DNA of 64,000 nucleotides from Verrucomicrobiota bacterium (GTDB lineage Bacteria; Verrucomicrobiota; Verrucomicrobiia; Verrucomicrobiales; Akkermansiaceae): assembly GCA_004293445.1 (NCBI GenBank), contig RDYP01000007.1, positions 1 through 64,000 on the forward strand, read 5' to 3'. Position numbers and translations under genes: made by a program. The notes beneath the pieces were generated by a model. That model saw only the letters and a program-made list of their open reading frames with translations. It did not search any database and was not told the origin of the DNA. Positions 1 to 10,232 of this stretch are shown here, piece by piece. Each line of letters begins with the position of its first letter. Position 1 is the first letter of the stretch.

Positions 1-173
1 GCTTCCATTGGAAGGAATGAGGCTTTCGTATCCCGGGGAAGGTTGCTGGCCTCAGACTTGGAAGGGTTCAGCTGGGCAACAAAGCGCAGACGCTTCACCC
101 CCCAATGCTCCGGCACCTCCCCCAGCCACTCGACGCCGGAGTCCTTGTATTTCGGGTAGCGCGGGAAGCTCAT
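1..173 (-). CDS. hsdS: Type I restriction specificity subunit HsdS, N-terminal fragment
   Basis: Reading the minus strand from the ATG at 171-173 gives an open frame to the window edge with YKDSGVEWLGEVPEHW followed by GVKRLRFVAQLNP. This is the characteristic opening of HsdS target-recognition subunits, which choose the DNA sequence methylated or cut by the HsdM/HsdR complex. Only about 57 residues are inside the window, so the recognition domains cannot be judged. It lies 82 bp downstream of the nuclease gene at 256-1347 and in the same direction as hsdM, so it probably shares that operon. The family is clear from the start motif; the specificity is unknown. Confidence 0.85.
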   Translation of the reverse strand, partial: MSFPRYPKYKDSGVEWLGEVPEHWGVKRLRFVAQLNPSKSEASNLPRDTKASFLPME

Positions 174-255
174 GGGGTGCGGCGGGTGGTGAGGGTGCGG
201 ACGGCTTTCAGCGAATGGCCGGCGGCGAGGGTGTCCTGAATGAAGGCGGATCCGT

Positions 256-1347
256 TCACGGGTCGCAGCCCTCTTCATGGGCGGATTGGAGGTAAAACTC
301 GTGGAGTTTTTCTTGCAGCAGCTTTTTGTCTGGAAGTTGGGTTTGATACTCCGCGATCAGGGCGGGCGAAAGCGAGCGGCTGAGCGCGTATTCCACCACT
401 TCGACATCCTTGTTGGCACAGAGCAGCACGCCGATGGCCGGGTTTTCGTGAGCTTTGCGGTGGTCCCGATCGAGCGCTTCCAGATAGAAGCCGAGCTTGC
501 CCAGGTATTCCGGTTCGAAGCGGCCGACTTTCAGTTCGATCGCGACGAGGCAGTTGAGTCCGCGGTGGAAGAAGAGGAGATCGAGTGCGAAATCCCGCGC
601 TCCGACTTGCAGGGGGAATTCGGTGCCGATGAAGCAAAAGTCCCGGCCGAGTTCGATGAGGAAGTCGCGGAGCTGGAGCAGAAGGCCGCGGTGGAGATCC
701 GCCTCCGCATGCGCGGCGGGGAGGTCGAGAAACTCCAGCAGGTAGCTGTCCTTGAAAAGGCTGGCGGCGTCCGGGTGGGTTTGGGCCAACGCTTGCGAAA
801 CCTGGGGTGGGCTGAGAACGGCCCGTTCGAACAAGCTCCCCTTGAGTTGGCGCTCCAGTTCGCGGCTGGACCATTTCTCGCGGATCGCATGGCGGAGGTA
901 GAATTCCCGCTCCTCCGGCCGCTTGCATTGGCCCATCACGATGGTGTGGTGGGTCCAGGGCAATTGCCGCAGCAGTGCCACGACGTTTTCCTCGCCCTGC
1001 GCGGGTGTCCCCGCCCCTGCATCGTCGGAGAAATGTCGCGGCACTGCCGCGACAAATTCCTGGTCGCGATAGGTCTGGTAAAACTGGCGCATTCTCAGGA
1101 GGTTGCTGCGGGTGAAGCCCCGCATCCCGGGATAGGCGGTGGCGATCTGGCGCGCGAGTTGATCGACCACGCCATCGCCCCACTCCGCGCTGGCGATTTT
1201 CCGGCTGATGTGGCCGCCGATCTGCCAATAGAGGTCGATCAACGCGCTGTTGACCGCCTGATAGGCCCGCTGGCGCGCCGCGGCGATGAGCCCCAGAACC
1301 TCGGCGAACGCCGGGTCGGAGGGTGGCGGGGTGGGAAGATCACTCAT
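256..1347 (-). CDS. YhcG/DUF1016-family PD-(D/E)XK nuclease
   Basis: A 363-residue protein. The ATG at 1345-1347 is preferred because upstream in-frame sequence is low-complexity shadow of hsdM. The N-terminal half has the DUF1016 pattern (LIDLYWQIGGHISRK, GFTRSNLLRMRQFY, LPWTHHTIVMG). The C-terminal third has the nuclease core: FIGTEFPLQVGARDFALDLLF with the acidic Asp, then LVAIELKVG carrying the Glu-x-Lys pair, then LGFYLEALD. YhcG-type proteins are commonly found beside type I restriction genes and are proposed to be nucleases; their role there is unsettled. Here it sits between hsdM and hsdS, 29 bp after hsdM, so the three are probably one transcript. Confidence 0.9.
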   Translation of the reverse strand: MSDLPTPPPSDPAFAEVLGLIAAARQRAYQAVNSALIDLYWQIGGHISRKIASAEWGDGVVDQLARQIATAYPGMRGFTRSNLLRMRQFYQTYRDQEFVAAVPRHFSDDAGAGTPAQGEENVVALLRQLPWTHHTIVMGQCKRPEEREFYLRHAIREKWSSRELERQLKGSLFERAVLSPPQVSQALAQTHPDAASLFKDSYLLEFLDLPAAHAEADLHRGLLLQLRDFLIELGRDFCFIGTEFPLQVGARDFALDLLFFHRGLNCLVAIELKVGRFEPEYLGKLGFYLEALDRDHRKAHENPAIGVLLCANKDVEVVEYALSRSLSPALIAEYQTQLPDKKLLQEKLHEFYLQSAHEEGCDP

Positions 1348-1376
1348 GGCAGGCGGGCGCGGGACAAGCGGGCATT

Positions 1377-3119
<1,743 letters not shown>

Positions 3120-3336
3120 GCGAAGCGAGAAAATTGGCAGCGGGCCTGGGACAAAGACGGGGTGAGGGAACCATTTCCCAAAATCTTGAGTTTAATGGTC
3201 TCGGAATCCTCTAACTGGACGAGAACGGTGCCTCAAGGGGAATCGCCCGGCTCACCAGGTGCTTCCGCTCTCCCTCGAAAAGTCGAACACGAAAAACGAT
3301 GGCGGAAGCGCGGGGAAAGGGGCTTGATGCTTGGCG

Positions 3337-5019
3337 ATGAAGCGATCGATGAAAACCCGTGGGACCGCCGCCAACGCGGGTCGGCGGGGGAAGCGTCTGC
3401 TGATCGCGGGCTACCGACTGGCCCTGCTGGCGCTAGCTTTTTTCAGCCTGCACACCGCGACCCAACGGCGCGAGGCACGGAAGGACTCGGCGCTGGGCGA
3501 GGAAGCACTGGCGGCGGCGAAGGCTTTCGCGCCGACCGCGGTGAAGCTGGGTGCGCCGGATGGCGACGACCGGGTCTCGCCGCTGCTCGACGCCCGCGGC
3601 GCGACGGTCGGCTGGGTGGCGCAGACCTCCCCCGAGTCCCGCGCAGTGACCGGCTACGCGGGACCGTCGAACCTGCTGCTCGTCTTCGATGCCGCGCGGC
3701 GGGTGGCCGGAGCGACGATCCTGCAAAGCGCCGATACCGCAGGCCATGTGGCGAAGGTGGCGGAAAGTACGAGATTTCTAGGACAATGGACCGGCAAGCC
3801 GCTGGCGAGCCTCGGTTCGCCGGGCGAGGCGGAGATCGTCAGCGGGGCATCGCTGACCAGCGAGGCGATGGCACGCGGCGTCGCGGCCCGCTTCGGCGCG
3901 ACCGGGATGGATCAGTGGTTTCCCGGCGAGGTGAGGATTGAAGAACTGCGCGAGTGGTTTCCATCCGCCACCGCGCTGGTCGGGACGGAAGCGCACGACG
4001 CGGGCGGCACACGGCTGGGCAGCGTGCTGCGATCGAGCCGGATGGGCGTGGCGGTGCGTGGATTTCAGGGTGCCTCCGACGTGCTGGTGGCACTCGATGC
4101 CGACGGTAAAAAACTCATCGGCGTGGCCTTGAAAGGCAGCCGCGACAACGAACCCTACGTCCCGGATGTGCGCGACGGACTGCGCTTCGACCTGCCCTAT
4201 GCCGGGTTGACGGTGGACGAGGTGATGGGCAGTGAAAGCGGCGCGGTGGTGATGGTCAGCGGCGCCAGCCGGACCGCGGAGTCGGTGGAGGAGACGGTGA
4301 AAGAAATGCTGCGCCGTCATTTCGCTCCGCCCCCGGTCGCGCCGCCGTGGCTCGATCTCCGCAGCGGCATCGCTCTGGCCTGGATCGCCGCCGGGCTGGG
4401 GATCGGACTGGGACCTTGGCGTGGAAAAAAACAGGTGCGCACGATTTTTGCCGCGGTCTCCGTAGCCGTGGGCGGGTTGTGGCTGGGACTGATGACCGGC
4501 CAGGACCAGTGGATCAAAGGCGCGATGCGTGGCACCCTGTGCGGCACCGCGCTGCCCTTACTCGCACTCAGCGCCGCGGCCTTGCTGGTCCCAGCGATCA
4601 GCGGCAAGAACGTCTACTGCGCCCAGCTCTGTCCGCACGGTGCGGCCCAGCAACTCGCCGGGCAACTGCGCACGCGACGACTCGCCTTGCCGCCGAGACT
4701 CCACCGCGCGCTGGCCGGCCTGCCTTGGCTGACGCTTGGCCTGCTGTGGCTACTTGCCTTCCTCGGGCTGGCCTTTCCCTTCGCCCACGCCGAGCCCTTC
4801 GAAGTCTGGAGCGCCGGCTTGGTCGCACTGGCCCCCGTGCTGATTTTCGCCAGCGGAATGATCGCCGCAGTGTTTCTGCCACAGGCCTACTGCCACTACG
4901 GCTGCCCGACCGGAGCCGTGCTGAAATTCCTCGCCAGTTCGCCGGGCCGCTGGACCCGCCGCGACGCCATCGCCGGTGCGGTGGTCGCGCTGACTGGGTG
5001 CGTCACGTATTTCGCATGA
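3337..5019 (+). CDS. NosR/RnfG-like membrane protein with two FMN-binding domains and 4Fe-4S cysteine pairs
   Basis: A 560-residue protein read from the ATG at 3337; a TTG at 3331 and an ATG at 3349 are alternatives. Residues ~20-40 form one membrane segment. Two extracytoplasmic FMN-binding domains follow, each with an SGAS-type covalent flavinylation motif (acceptor Ser near 172 and 311). The C-terminal ~220 residues hold about five membrane segments with two C-x3-C-P motifs (Cys 428/432 and 519/523), as in the polyferredoxin part of NosR/NapH-like proteins. It probably carries electrons across the membrane to a periplasmic flavin. The ATGA overlap with the next gene, a flavin transferase, supports covalent FMN. 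No nos or rnf genes are present, so the partner and acceptor are unknown. Confidence 0.8.
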   Translation: MKRSMKTRGTAANAGRRGKRLLIAGYRLALLALAFFSLHTATQRREARKDSALGEEALAAAKAFAPTAVKLGAPDGDDRVSPLLDARGATVGWVAQTSPESRAVTGYAGPSNLLLVFDAARRVAGATILQSADTAGHVAKVAESTRFLGQWTGKPLASLGSPGEAEIVSGASLTSEAMARGVAARFGATGMDQWFPGEVRIEELREWFPSATALVGTEAHDAGGTRLGSVLRSSRMGVAVRGFQGASDVLVALDADGKKLIGVALKGSRDNEPYVPDVRDGLRFDLPYAGLTVDEVMGSESGAVVMVSGASRTAESVEETVKEMLRRHFAPPPVAPPWLDLRSGIALAWIAAGLGIGLGPWRGKKQVRTIFAAVSVAVGGLWLGLMTGQDQWIKGAMRGTLCGTALPLLALSAAALLVPAISGKNVYCAQLCPHGAAQQLAGQLRTRRLALPPRLHRALAGLPWLTLGLLWLLAFLGLAFPFAHAEPFEVWSAGLVALAPVLIFASGMIAAVFLPQAYCHYGCPTGAVLKFLASSPGRWTRRDAIAGAVVALTGCVTYFA

Positions 5020-5828
5020 AACGAGCACTCATCGCCATCGGTCTGGCCGCAGCCGCGGTGGCGATCCTGCTCAAGCGTCCACCGCCGGAGCCGATGCTCG
5101 GCCGCGCGATGGGCTGCGAGTGGAAATTGCAGGTCGGAGAAAGGATCGATGCCGATTCCGTGCGGGCGGAAATCGTGAACGAGCTGGAAAAATGGGAGCA
5201 GGTTCTCAGCACATGGCGGCAGGATTCCGATCTGTCCCGCCACAATCGCGGAGAACCCGCCAGTCCGGAGCTGGCCCGCGTGCTGGAACTGGCAGAAGAA
5301 CTCCACACCCAGAGCGGCGGGGCATTCGACCACCGGATGCTTGGCGCACTGACCCGCGCCGGCTTCGGACCGGGTGGCGAAGGCATCGATCTCTCATCGA
5401 TCGGCAAGGGCTGGGCGGTCGACCGGGTGGCCGAGCGACTCGCGGCTCGCGGCCTGCGGCGTTACGCATTCTCGCTGGCCGGAGAGGTCCGAGCCGGAGA
5501 GGGCGAATGGCCGGTGGCGATCGAGAACCCCGACCCCCTTGTCGGCGGCATCGCCGAGACCCTTCCGCTGAGCGGCCTGGCGCTGGCGACCAGCGGAAAT
5601 TATCGTCAATGGCGTCGTGCGGCGGGCGGCAAGCTGGCCAGCCACCTGCTCGATCCCGCAACGGGTGAACCGGTACTGCGCCCGCCATCGAGCGTCACCG
5701 TCATCGGTCCATCGGCCGCTCGAGCCAGCGGCTGGGCGACCGCACTCTTCGTGATCGGCCCGAAAGGCGACCCTCTGGCGATGGCCCGTGGCATGCGGGT
5801 GATCCGCCACGGCGATGCCGGACCCTGA
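5016..5828 (+). CDS. apbE: ApbE-family FAD:protein FMN transferase
   Basis: A 270-residue protein starting at the ATG that overlaps the stop of the upstream FMN-domain gene. An N-terminal hydrophobic segment (ALIAIGLAAAAVAILL) suggests export or anchoring on the periplasmic side, where ApbE acts. Family motifs are present: LGRAMGCEWKLQV, VLSTWRQDSDLSRHN, IDLSSIGKGWAVDRVA, ALATSGNYRQW and HLLDPATGEPV. ApbE attaches FMN from FAD to Thr/Ser in SGA[T/S]-type motifs, which the upstream protein has twice. Two motifs are off-pattern. The usual D-[AG]-L-[AS]-T metal site near the C-terminus reads SGWAT, and the usual GGD-like turn reads LAGEVRA. Activity is likely but should not be assumed. Confidence 0.88.
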   Translation: MKRALIAIGLAAAAVAILLKRPPPEPMLGRAMGCEWKLQVGERIDADSVRAEIVNELEKWEQVLSTWRQDSDLSRHNRGEPASPELARVLELAEELHTQSGGAFDHRMLGALTRAGFGPGGEGIDLSSIGKGWAVDRVAERLAARGLRRYAFSLAGEVRAGEGEWPVAIENPDPLVGGIAETLPLSGLALATSGNYRQWRRAAGGKLASHLLDPATGEPVLRPPSSVTVIGPSAARASGWATALFVIGPKGDPLAMARGMRVIRHGDAGP

Positions 5829-5883
5829 GCGCCGCAAATTTCCCCCTTGTCGCGGCGGGGATCTTTCGAAAACTGCCGCCGCG

Positions 5884-6846
5884 ATGCCGACCGACTCGAT
5901 CCTCTACGCCACCCGACAATACCTCGGGATCGACCCCACCGTGATCGTCACCTTGATCCCGATCAAACGCGGCGCGTCCGGTCGGACCATCGTGCGGGTC
6001 AAGGCACCTGGCCGCGATCCCTTCATCGGCGTCCACTGGACCGACGAACGCCCGGACAGCGACAACTTTCTGCCCGTCGCGAAATTCCTGAAGTCGACCA
6101 AACTTCGGGTTCCAGAAATTTTCTACGAGATCCCGCACCGCCGGGTCGCGCTGGTCGAGGATCTGGGCGACAGCGACCTCCTCTCGCTGAAAGATCGTCC
6201 CTTCGCGGAACGCGAACCCTACTACCGCTCCGCTCTCCAGCAGATCGATAAGCTGTTCTACTCCAAGGGACCGAAAGACTTCGAACTGATGCCGCCCTTC
6301 GACGAGGCGCTCTACCGCTGGGAGCAGGAATACTTCTTCGAGCATCTGGTGGAAGGCCTGCTCGGAATGGACGCGGACTCCCTGCGCGAGGCACCGGAAT
6401 TCCGCGACCTCGCACGGCGACTCGGAGCCAGCGCGAAGCACCTGGTGCACCGTGATTTCCAATCCCAAAATCTCCTGCTCAAGGACGGGGATGCCTGGTG
6501 GATCGACTTCCAAGGCATGCGCCGCGGACGCCAGGAATACGACCTCGCATCGCTGGTGTTCGATCCCTACATGGATCACTCGGCCGATGACCGGGAAGCG
6601 ATTCTTTCGATCTGGGAGGACATTTCGGAGGACCGACCGGAAGCGACGATCTTCCGCGAATGCGCCGCCCAGCGGCTGATGCAGGCCCTCGGCGCCTATG
6701 GCAACATCCTGAAAAAGCGCGGCGACGAATGGTATGCCCAGCACATTCCTGTGGCCGCCCGGCTGCTCGGTGAGGTGACCGCCGGCACCGCGCTGGAAAA
6801 ACCCCTCGCCCCGGTGCTCGCGAAAGCTTCCGGGTTCGTGCCGTGA
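5884..6846 (+). CDS. APH/choline-kinase-fold phosphotransferase, AmgK-like
   Basis: A 320-residue cytosolic kinase read from the ATG at 5884. The signature HRDFQSQNLL (Brenner motif with catalytic Asp) and WWIDFQGMRRG (metal-binding Asp) place it in the aminoglycoside/choline phosphotransferase fold. ALVEDLGDSDLL is the hinge region. The general layout resembles AmgK, which phosphorylates N-acetylmuramate/N-acetylglucosamine at C1 in cell-wall recycling. The usual nucleotidyltransferase partner MurU is not adjacent, so the substrate is unproven. It is followed by a GTGA overlap with the next gene and probably belongs to the same transcript as apbE. Confidence 0.75.
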   Translation: MPTDSILYATRQYLGIDPTVIVTLIPIKRGASGRTIVRVKAPGRDPFIGVHWTDERPDSDNFLPVAKFLKSTKLRVPEIFYEIPHRRVALVEDLGDSDLLSLKDRPFAEREPYYRSALQQIDKLFYSKGPKDFELMPPFDEALYRWEQEYFFEHLVEGLLGMDADSLREAPEFRDLARRLGASAKHLVHRDFQSQNLLLKDGDAWWIDFQGMRRGRQEYDLASLVFDPYMDHSADDREAILSIWEDISEDRPEATIFRECAAQRLMQALGAYGNILKKRGDEWYAQHIPVAARLLGEVTAGTALEKPLAPVLAKASGFVP

Positions 6847-8252
6847 GCCCTTCGTCCCGCCGAAGCTTCACGAATGCCGCCGTCCTGCTCGGCGCCGGCC
6901 TTTTCACGCTCGGCGGAGCCTCGCGGATCGCACCCTTGGCATGGCTCGAGCGCCAAGCCGTAACCGCCTTGGCACAGGAAATCGACCCCACCGGCCAACG
7001 CATCGAGGGCAATGGCAGCACACGAGACCCCTGGCTCCGCCGTCGTGCGATCCAGCCCGCCGACACGCCGCCGCGCGTGCTCGGTATCGACGACGACCCC
7101 GAGCAGTGGTTCAGCAGCTCGCCGCTGTCGCCTGTCGACCACGCACTGATCTTCGCACGATTGCGCGAGGCCGGGCATCGGGTGCTGGGCATCGGCCACC
7201 TGATGGCTTGGGACGAAGCCGAACCGCTCGCAATGGACGCCTTGCGCAAGCAGCTCGACCTCCTCGACAAAGCGGTGCTCGCCCTGCCACTCGCGCGCGG
7301 TGCCGATGCGGAACCCGTTCCCGCACCCTTCCTCCGCATGTCGCTCCCGGAGTCGGCCGTGAGCGGCGACCTATCCGCCTTGCCACGGGTCAACCGCGTC
7401 GCCGTGGCCAACGCCGAGCTGGGCGGCGAACGATCGCTGGCAGGATTTTCCCTGCTCGAAAACGAAGCTCGGGCCGATAAAAGCCAGCATCACCTGCTCG
7501 CCCGCTGGAACGATCGCATCCTCTTCTCATTCCCCCTGGCTGCGGAAATGGCCGCGCTGGGGATCTCGCCCGATCAGGTTCAGATCCAACCCGGCAAGCA
7601 GATCCGCCTCGGTCCAGCCGGCCCGGTTTTCCCGATCGACGAATTCGGCCGAACCCCCATCCGCCGCGACGGCGAAGCGCTCGACATCCCGGCGATGCAG
7701 CTGATCCGTGAGGAAAATCCGATTCCGCCCGATGACAGCGTGCTCTTGACCCGGGACCTCCGGAAAGAATTGGCAGATGAAGAAAAAGCCTGGTCGGAAG
7801 AATTGGCATCGATCGCTCGGACCCTGCGTAGCGCCCCACGTTTCGGTGACGCGATGGCGCTGAAGCGAGCCAGCACCCCGCTCGCACTGGCCTCGCTGCT
7901 CTGCCTCAATTTTTTCGCCACCTGGGCCTGTAGCTTGCAACGCCGCCGCTGGCGCATCGCCGTCAGTCTCATGGTAGCCGCCCTCGGGGGCCAGTTCCTC
8001 TACCTCCTCGCCGCACGCCAGGATGTCTGGCTCCCCCCCCTCGCCCTGCTCGTTCCCGGCCTCACCGCATTCGCACTGTCTCTCCGCCGGGAAAAGCCTC
8101 CCATCCGGCAAGCCCCTGCCCCAACGCCGATCGCACCCGAGCCCGAAACACCCAAAACTCCAAGCCAAGCACCCGCGAAAGCAGCACCTGCCAAAAAACG
8201 CGGCCGCAAAGGATCGGGGAGCAAACGCAAGGGCCCTGGCAAAAAAAGGTGA
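6843..8252 (+). CDS. CHASE2-like sensor/membrane protein without an output domain
   Basis: A 469-residue protein starting with GTG that overlaps the upstream stop. An N-terminal membrane segment (~9-30) is followed by a large extracytoplasmic domain. Its core (RVLGIDDDPEQWF, HALIFARLREAGHRVLGIG) resembles CHASE2 sensor domains. Three membrane segments follow near residues 340-415. The tail is rich in Pro and Ala and ends in a strongly basic Lys/Arg/Gly cluster (KKRGRKGSGSKRKG). CHASE2 is normally attached to a kinase or cyclase; here there is no recognisable catalytic domain. The basic tail would face the cytoplasm and could contact nucleic acid or acidic lipid, which is speculation. Confidence 0.6.
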   Translation: MSPSSRRSFTNAAVLLGAGLFTLGGASRIAPLAWLERQAVTALAQEIDPTGQRIEGNGSTRDPWLRRRAIQPADTPPRVLGIDDDPEQWFSSSPLSPVDHALIFARLREAGHRVLGIGHLMAWDEAEPLAMDALRKQLDLLDKAVLALPLARGADAEPVPAPFLRMSLPESAVSGDLSALPRVNRVAVANAELGGERSLAGFSLLENEARADKSQHHLLARWNDRILFSFPLAAEMAALGISPDQVQIQPGKQIRLGPAGPVFPIDEFGRTPIRRDGEALDIPAMQLIREENPIPPDDSVLLTRDLRKELADEEKAWSEELASIARTLRSAPRFGDAMALKRASTPLALASLLCLNFFATWACSLQRRRWRIAVSLMVAALGGQFLYLLAARQDVWLPPLALLVPGLTAFALSLRREKPPIRQAPAPTPIAPEPETPKTPSQAPAKAAPAKKRGRKGSGSKRKGPGKKR

Positions 8253-8313
8253 ACCCCTCGGCGAAACTTCGTTCTTGGAACCCAAGCCCTTTCCCTCGGA
8301 AATTCTCCCGCAC

Positions 8314-9192
8314 ATGAGCCTCCAGCATCCCATCGCCAAAGCCGAAGCCCTGATCGAGGCCCTACCCTACCTCCAGGCATTCCGCGGCAAGACCTTCCTC
8401 ATCAAAATGGGCGGCTCCGCCATGGAGGACCCCGAGCTGGTCGCCAAGGTCATGCGCGACGTCGTTTTCCTCGAAGTCGCCGGCATCAATCCGATCGTCG
8501 TCCACGGCGGCGGCAAGGCGATCTCCGCCGCAATGAAGGAAGCCGGGCTCGATGCGGAATTCATCGGCGGCTTCCGCGTGACCTCGGACAAGGCGATCTC
8601 GATCGTCGAGAAAGTCCTCTCCAACGAGATCAATCCCGGCCTCGTCCGCATGATGCGCGACTTCGGCGGCAAGGCGGTCGGCATCGCCGGCAGCGACGTT
8701 TTCCTCGGCGAAAAAATGCACGCCACCGACAAGGAAGGCAACCGCGTCGACCTCGGCCGCGTCGGCGAAGTCGTCGGCTGCCAACTCGGCCAAATGGACG
8801 CCGCCCACCGCGCGGGGATCGTGCCCGTGATCTCCCCCCTCGCCGCGGAACTCGCCACCGGTCGGCCGCTCAACATCAACGCCGACCTCGCCGCCGCCGC
8901 TCTGGCGAAAGAACTGCGCGTGGCCAAGCTGGTCTATCTCTCCGATGTGCCCGGCTTGATGCACGATCCCTCAAAACCCGAGACGCTCATCAAATCGGTC
9001 AATCGCGCCGAGGCGGATGCGATGATCGCCGACGGCACGATTTCCGGAGGCATGATCCCGAAAATCCGCAGCGCCATCGACGCGCTCAACGCCGGCGTCC
9101 GCAAGGTCCACTTCATCGACGGCCGCCTGCCGCACGCCCTATTGTTGGAAATTTTCACCGATGGCGGGATCGGCACCGAAGTCACTCGCTGA
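8314..9192 (+). CDS. argB: Acetylglutamate kinase
   Basis: A 292-residue enzyme of arginine synthesis phosphorylating N-acetyl-L-glutamate. The ATG at 8314 is chosen because the homologous region begins there. The kinase glycine-rich start KTFLIKMGGSAM, the GG motif NPIVVHGGGKAIS, the substrate-site segment GGFRVTSD, and the nucleotide loop LSDVPGLMHD with GGMIPKI are all intact. It ends in GGIGTEV, the common C-terminus of arginine-sensitive ArgB. No other arg genes are nearby. It follows the CHASE2-like gene by 61 bp and converges on the minus-strand gene ending at 9202. Confidence 0.96.
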   Translation: MSLQHPIAKAEALIEALPYLQAFRGKTFLIKMGGSAMEDPELVAKVMRDVVFLEVAGINPIVVHGGGKAISAAMKEAGLDAEFIGGFRVTSDKAISIVEKVLSNEINPGLVRMMRDFGGKAVGIAGSDVFLGEKMHATDKEGNRVDLGRVGEVVGCQLGQMDAAHRAGIVPVISPLAAELATGRPLNINADLAAAALAKELRVAKLVYLSDVPGLMHDPSKPETLIKSVNRAEADAMIADGTISGGMIPKIRSAIDALNAGVRKVHFIDGRLPHALLLEIFTDGGIGTEVTR

Positions 9193-9201
9193 GGCCTAGC
9201 T

Positions 9202-10113
9202 TCATTCCTCAAGCTTCGCCTTCGGCGGTTCCACCAGCTTGCGGAAGTCCGCACCCCACTCCCTGGCCTTCGGGTGGCTCAGATTTTCCTCGATGTGCTC
9301 CAGCATCCGCAGGGCGGCACGACGCTCGTCGCCGGCGAGATAGAGCGCGCTCTCCATCCGCCATTCCAGTTCGGGCTGCATTTCGGCACTGAATTTCTCC
9401 TCCTCGGGCGAGGGTCCATCCTTCGGGTCCCGACCACTCCAAAACTCGAGCGGCACCCGCTCGTAACGCACCCGCTTGGCCCATTGGTCGCGCAGGGCAT
9501 CGAACTTCCGCGCACGGACCAGGGGCGGGAAAATCAGCCGTTCGAAGACCGCACCCGACTCCAAAGGCGACAGGGGCCAGTCCTCCAATTTCGTCGCGCC
9601 CAGACCGTAAGCCCGCGCGAACACCGTGCCGGTCACCGGCTCCCGCAAGGCGTCCACCTTGCCATCGAACTGCTCGGGATTGCCAAAAATCGCATCCATC
9701 GCCTCCGCTGCCTTCACCGCCAGCTCCTTGCGATCGCCCTGCTCTTCCGCCGCTTCCAAGGTCAGTAGCAACCAGCGCAGTTGATGACGCCAGCAACGCC
9801 GATTGGCCGGGTCCTTCAGCATCCCTCCCTGACTCCGCTTCCAGTCGCGGAATTCCTTGGAACTGCGCTGGCGATCCTCGAACTCCACCTTCTCCACACA
9901 TTTCACATACAGCTCCGCAGCCGCCTCGTCGCTGACCATCGCCGCACGATAGGCCGCCGCCGCAGTCCCGATCCTCCCCATCACTTTCTCGCGCGCGGAG
10001 TCGCTGAGTTTATCGAGCCGCTCGATCAGGGCCTCGCGATCGGCGGCGCTCAGCGACTCGGCTCGCAGCAAGGGAGCGGCAAGCATCAGGCAGAGGAAAA
10101 AGATACGTCTCAT
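9202..10113 (-). CDS. Secreted protein of unknown function
   Basis: A 303-residue protein beginning MRRIFFLCLMLAAPLLRAES, a clear signal peptide with likely cleavage after Ala18. The mature part is helical and charged, with no motif I recognise (AADREALIERLDKLSDSAREKVM, then Trp/Arg-rich stretches such as RRCWRHQLRWLLLTLEAAEEQ). It is probably periplasmic. It stops 9 bp from argB on the other strand and starts 119 bp from a divergent dehydrogenase gene. No function can be named. Confidence 0.75.
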   Translation of the reverse strand: MRRIFFLCLMLAAPLLRAESLSAADREALIERLDKLSDSAREKVMGRIGTAAAAYRAAMVSDEAAAELYVKCVEKVEFEDRQRSSKEFRDWKRSQGGMLKDPANRRCWRHQLRWLLLTLEAAEEQGDRKELAVKAAEAMDAIFGNPEQFDGKVDALREPVTGTVFARAYGLGATKLEDWPLSPLESGAVFERLIFPPLVRARKFDALRDQWAKRVRYERVPLEFWSGRDPKDGPSPEEEKFSAEMQPELEWRMESALYLAGDERRAALRMLEHIEENLSHPKAREWGADFRKLVEPPKAKLEE

Positions 10114-10232
10114 GGCGGCGGCAAAGGGAGCGGGACTCCCGCGGCGATGATTTTCAAGCAGCGCGGAAATGACAGGAATTTCGACGCTCCACAACGTGGA
10201 CAGCCGCGCCCTCCTGCTCCATCTTCCGCCCG

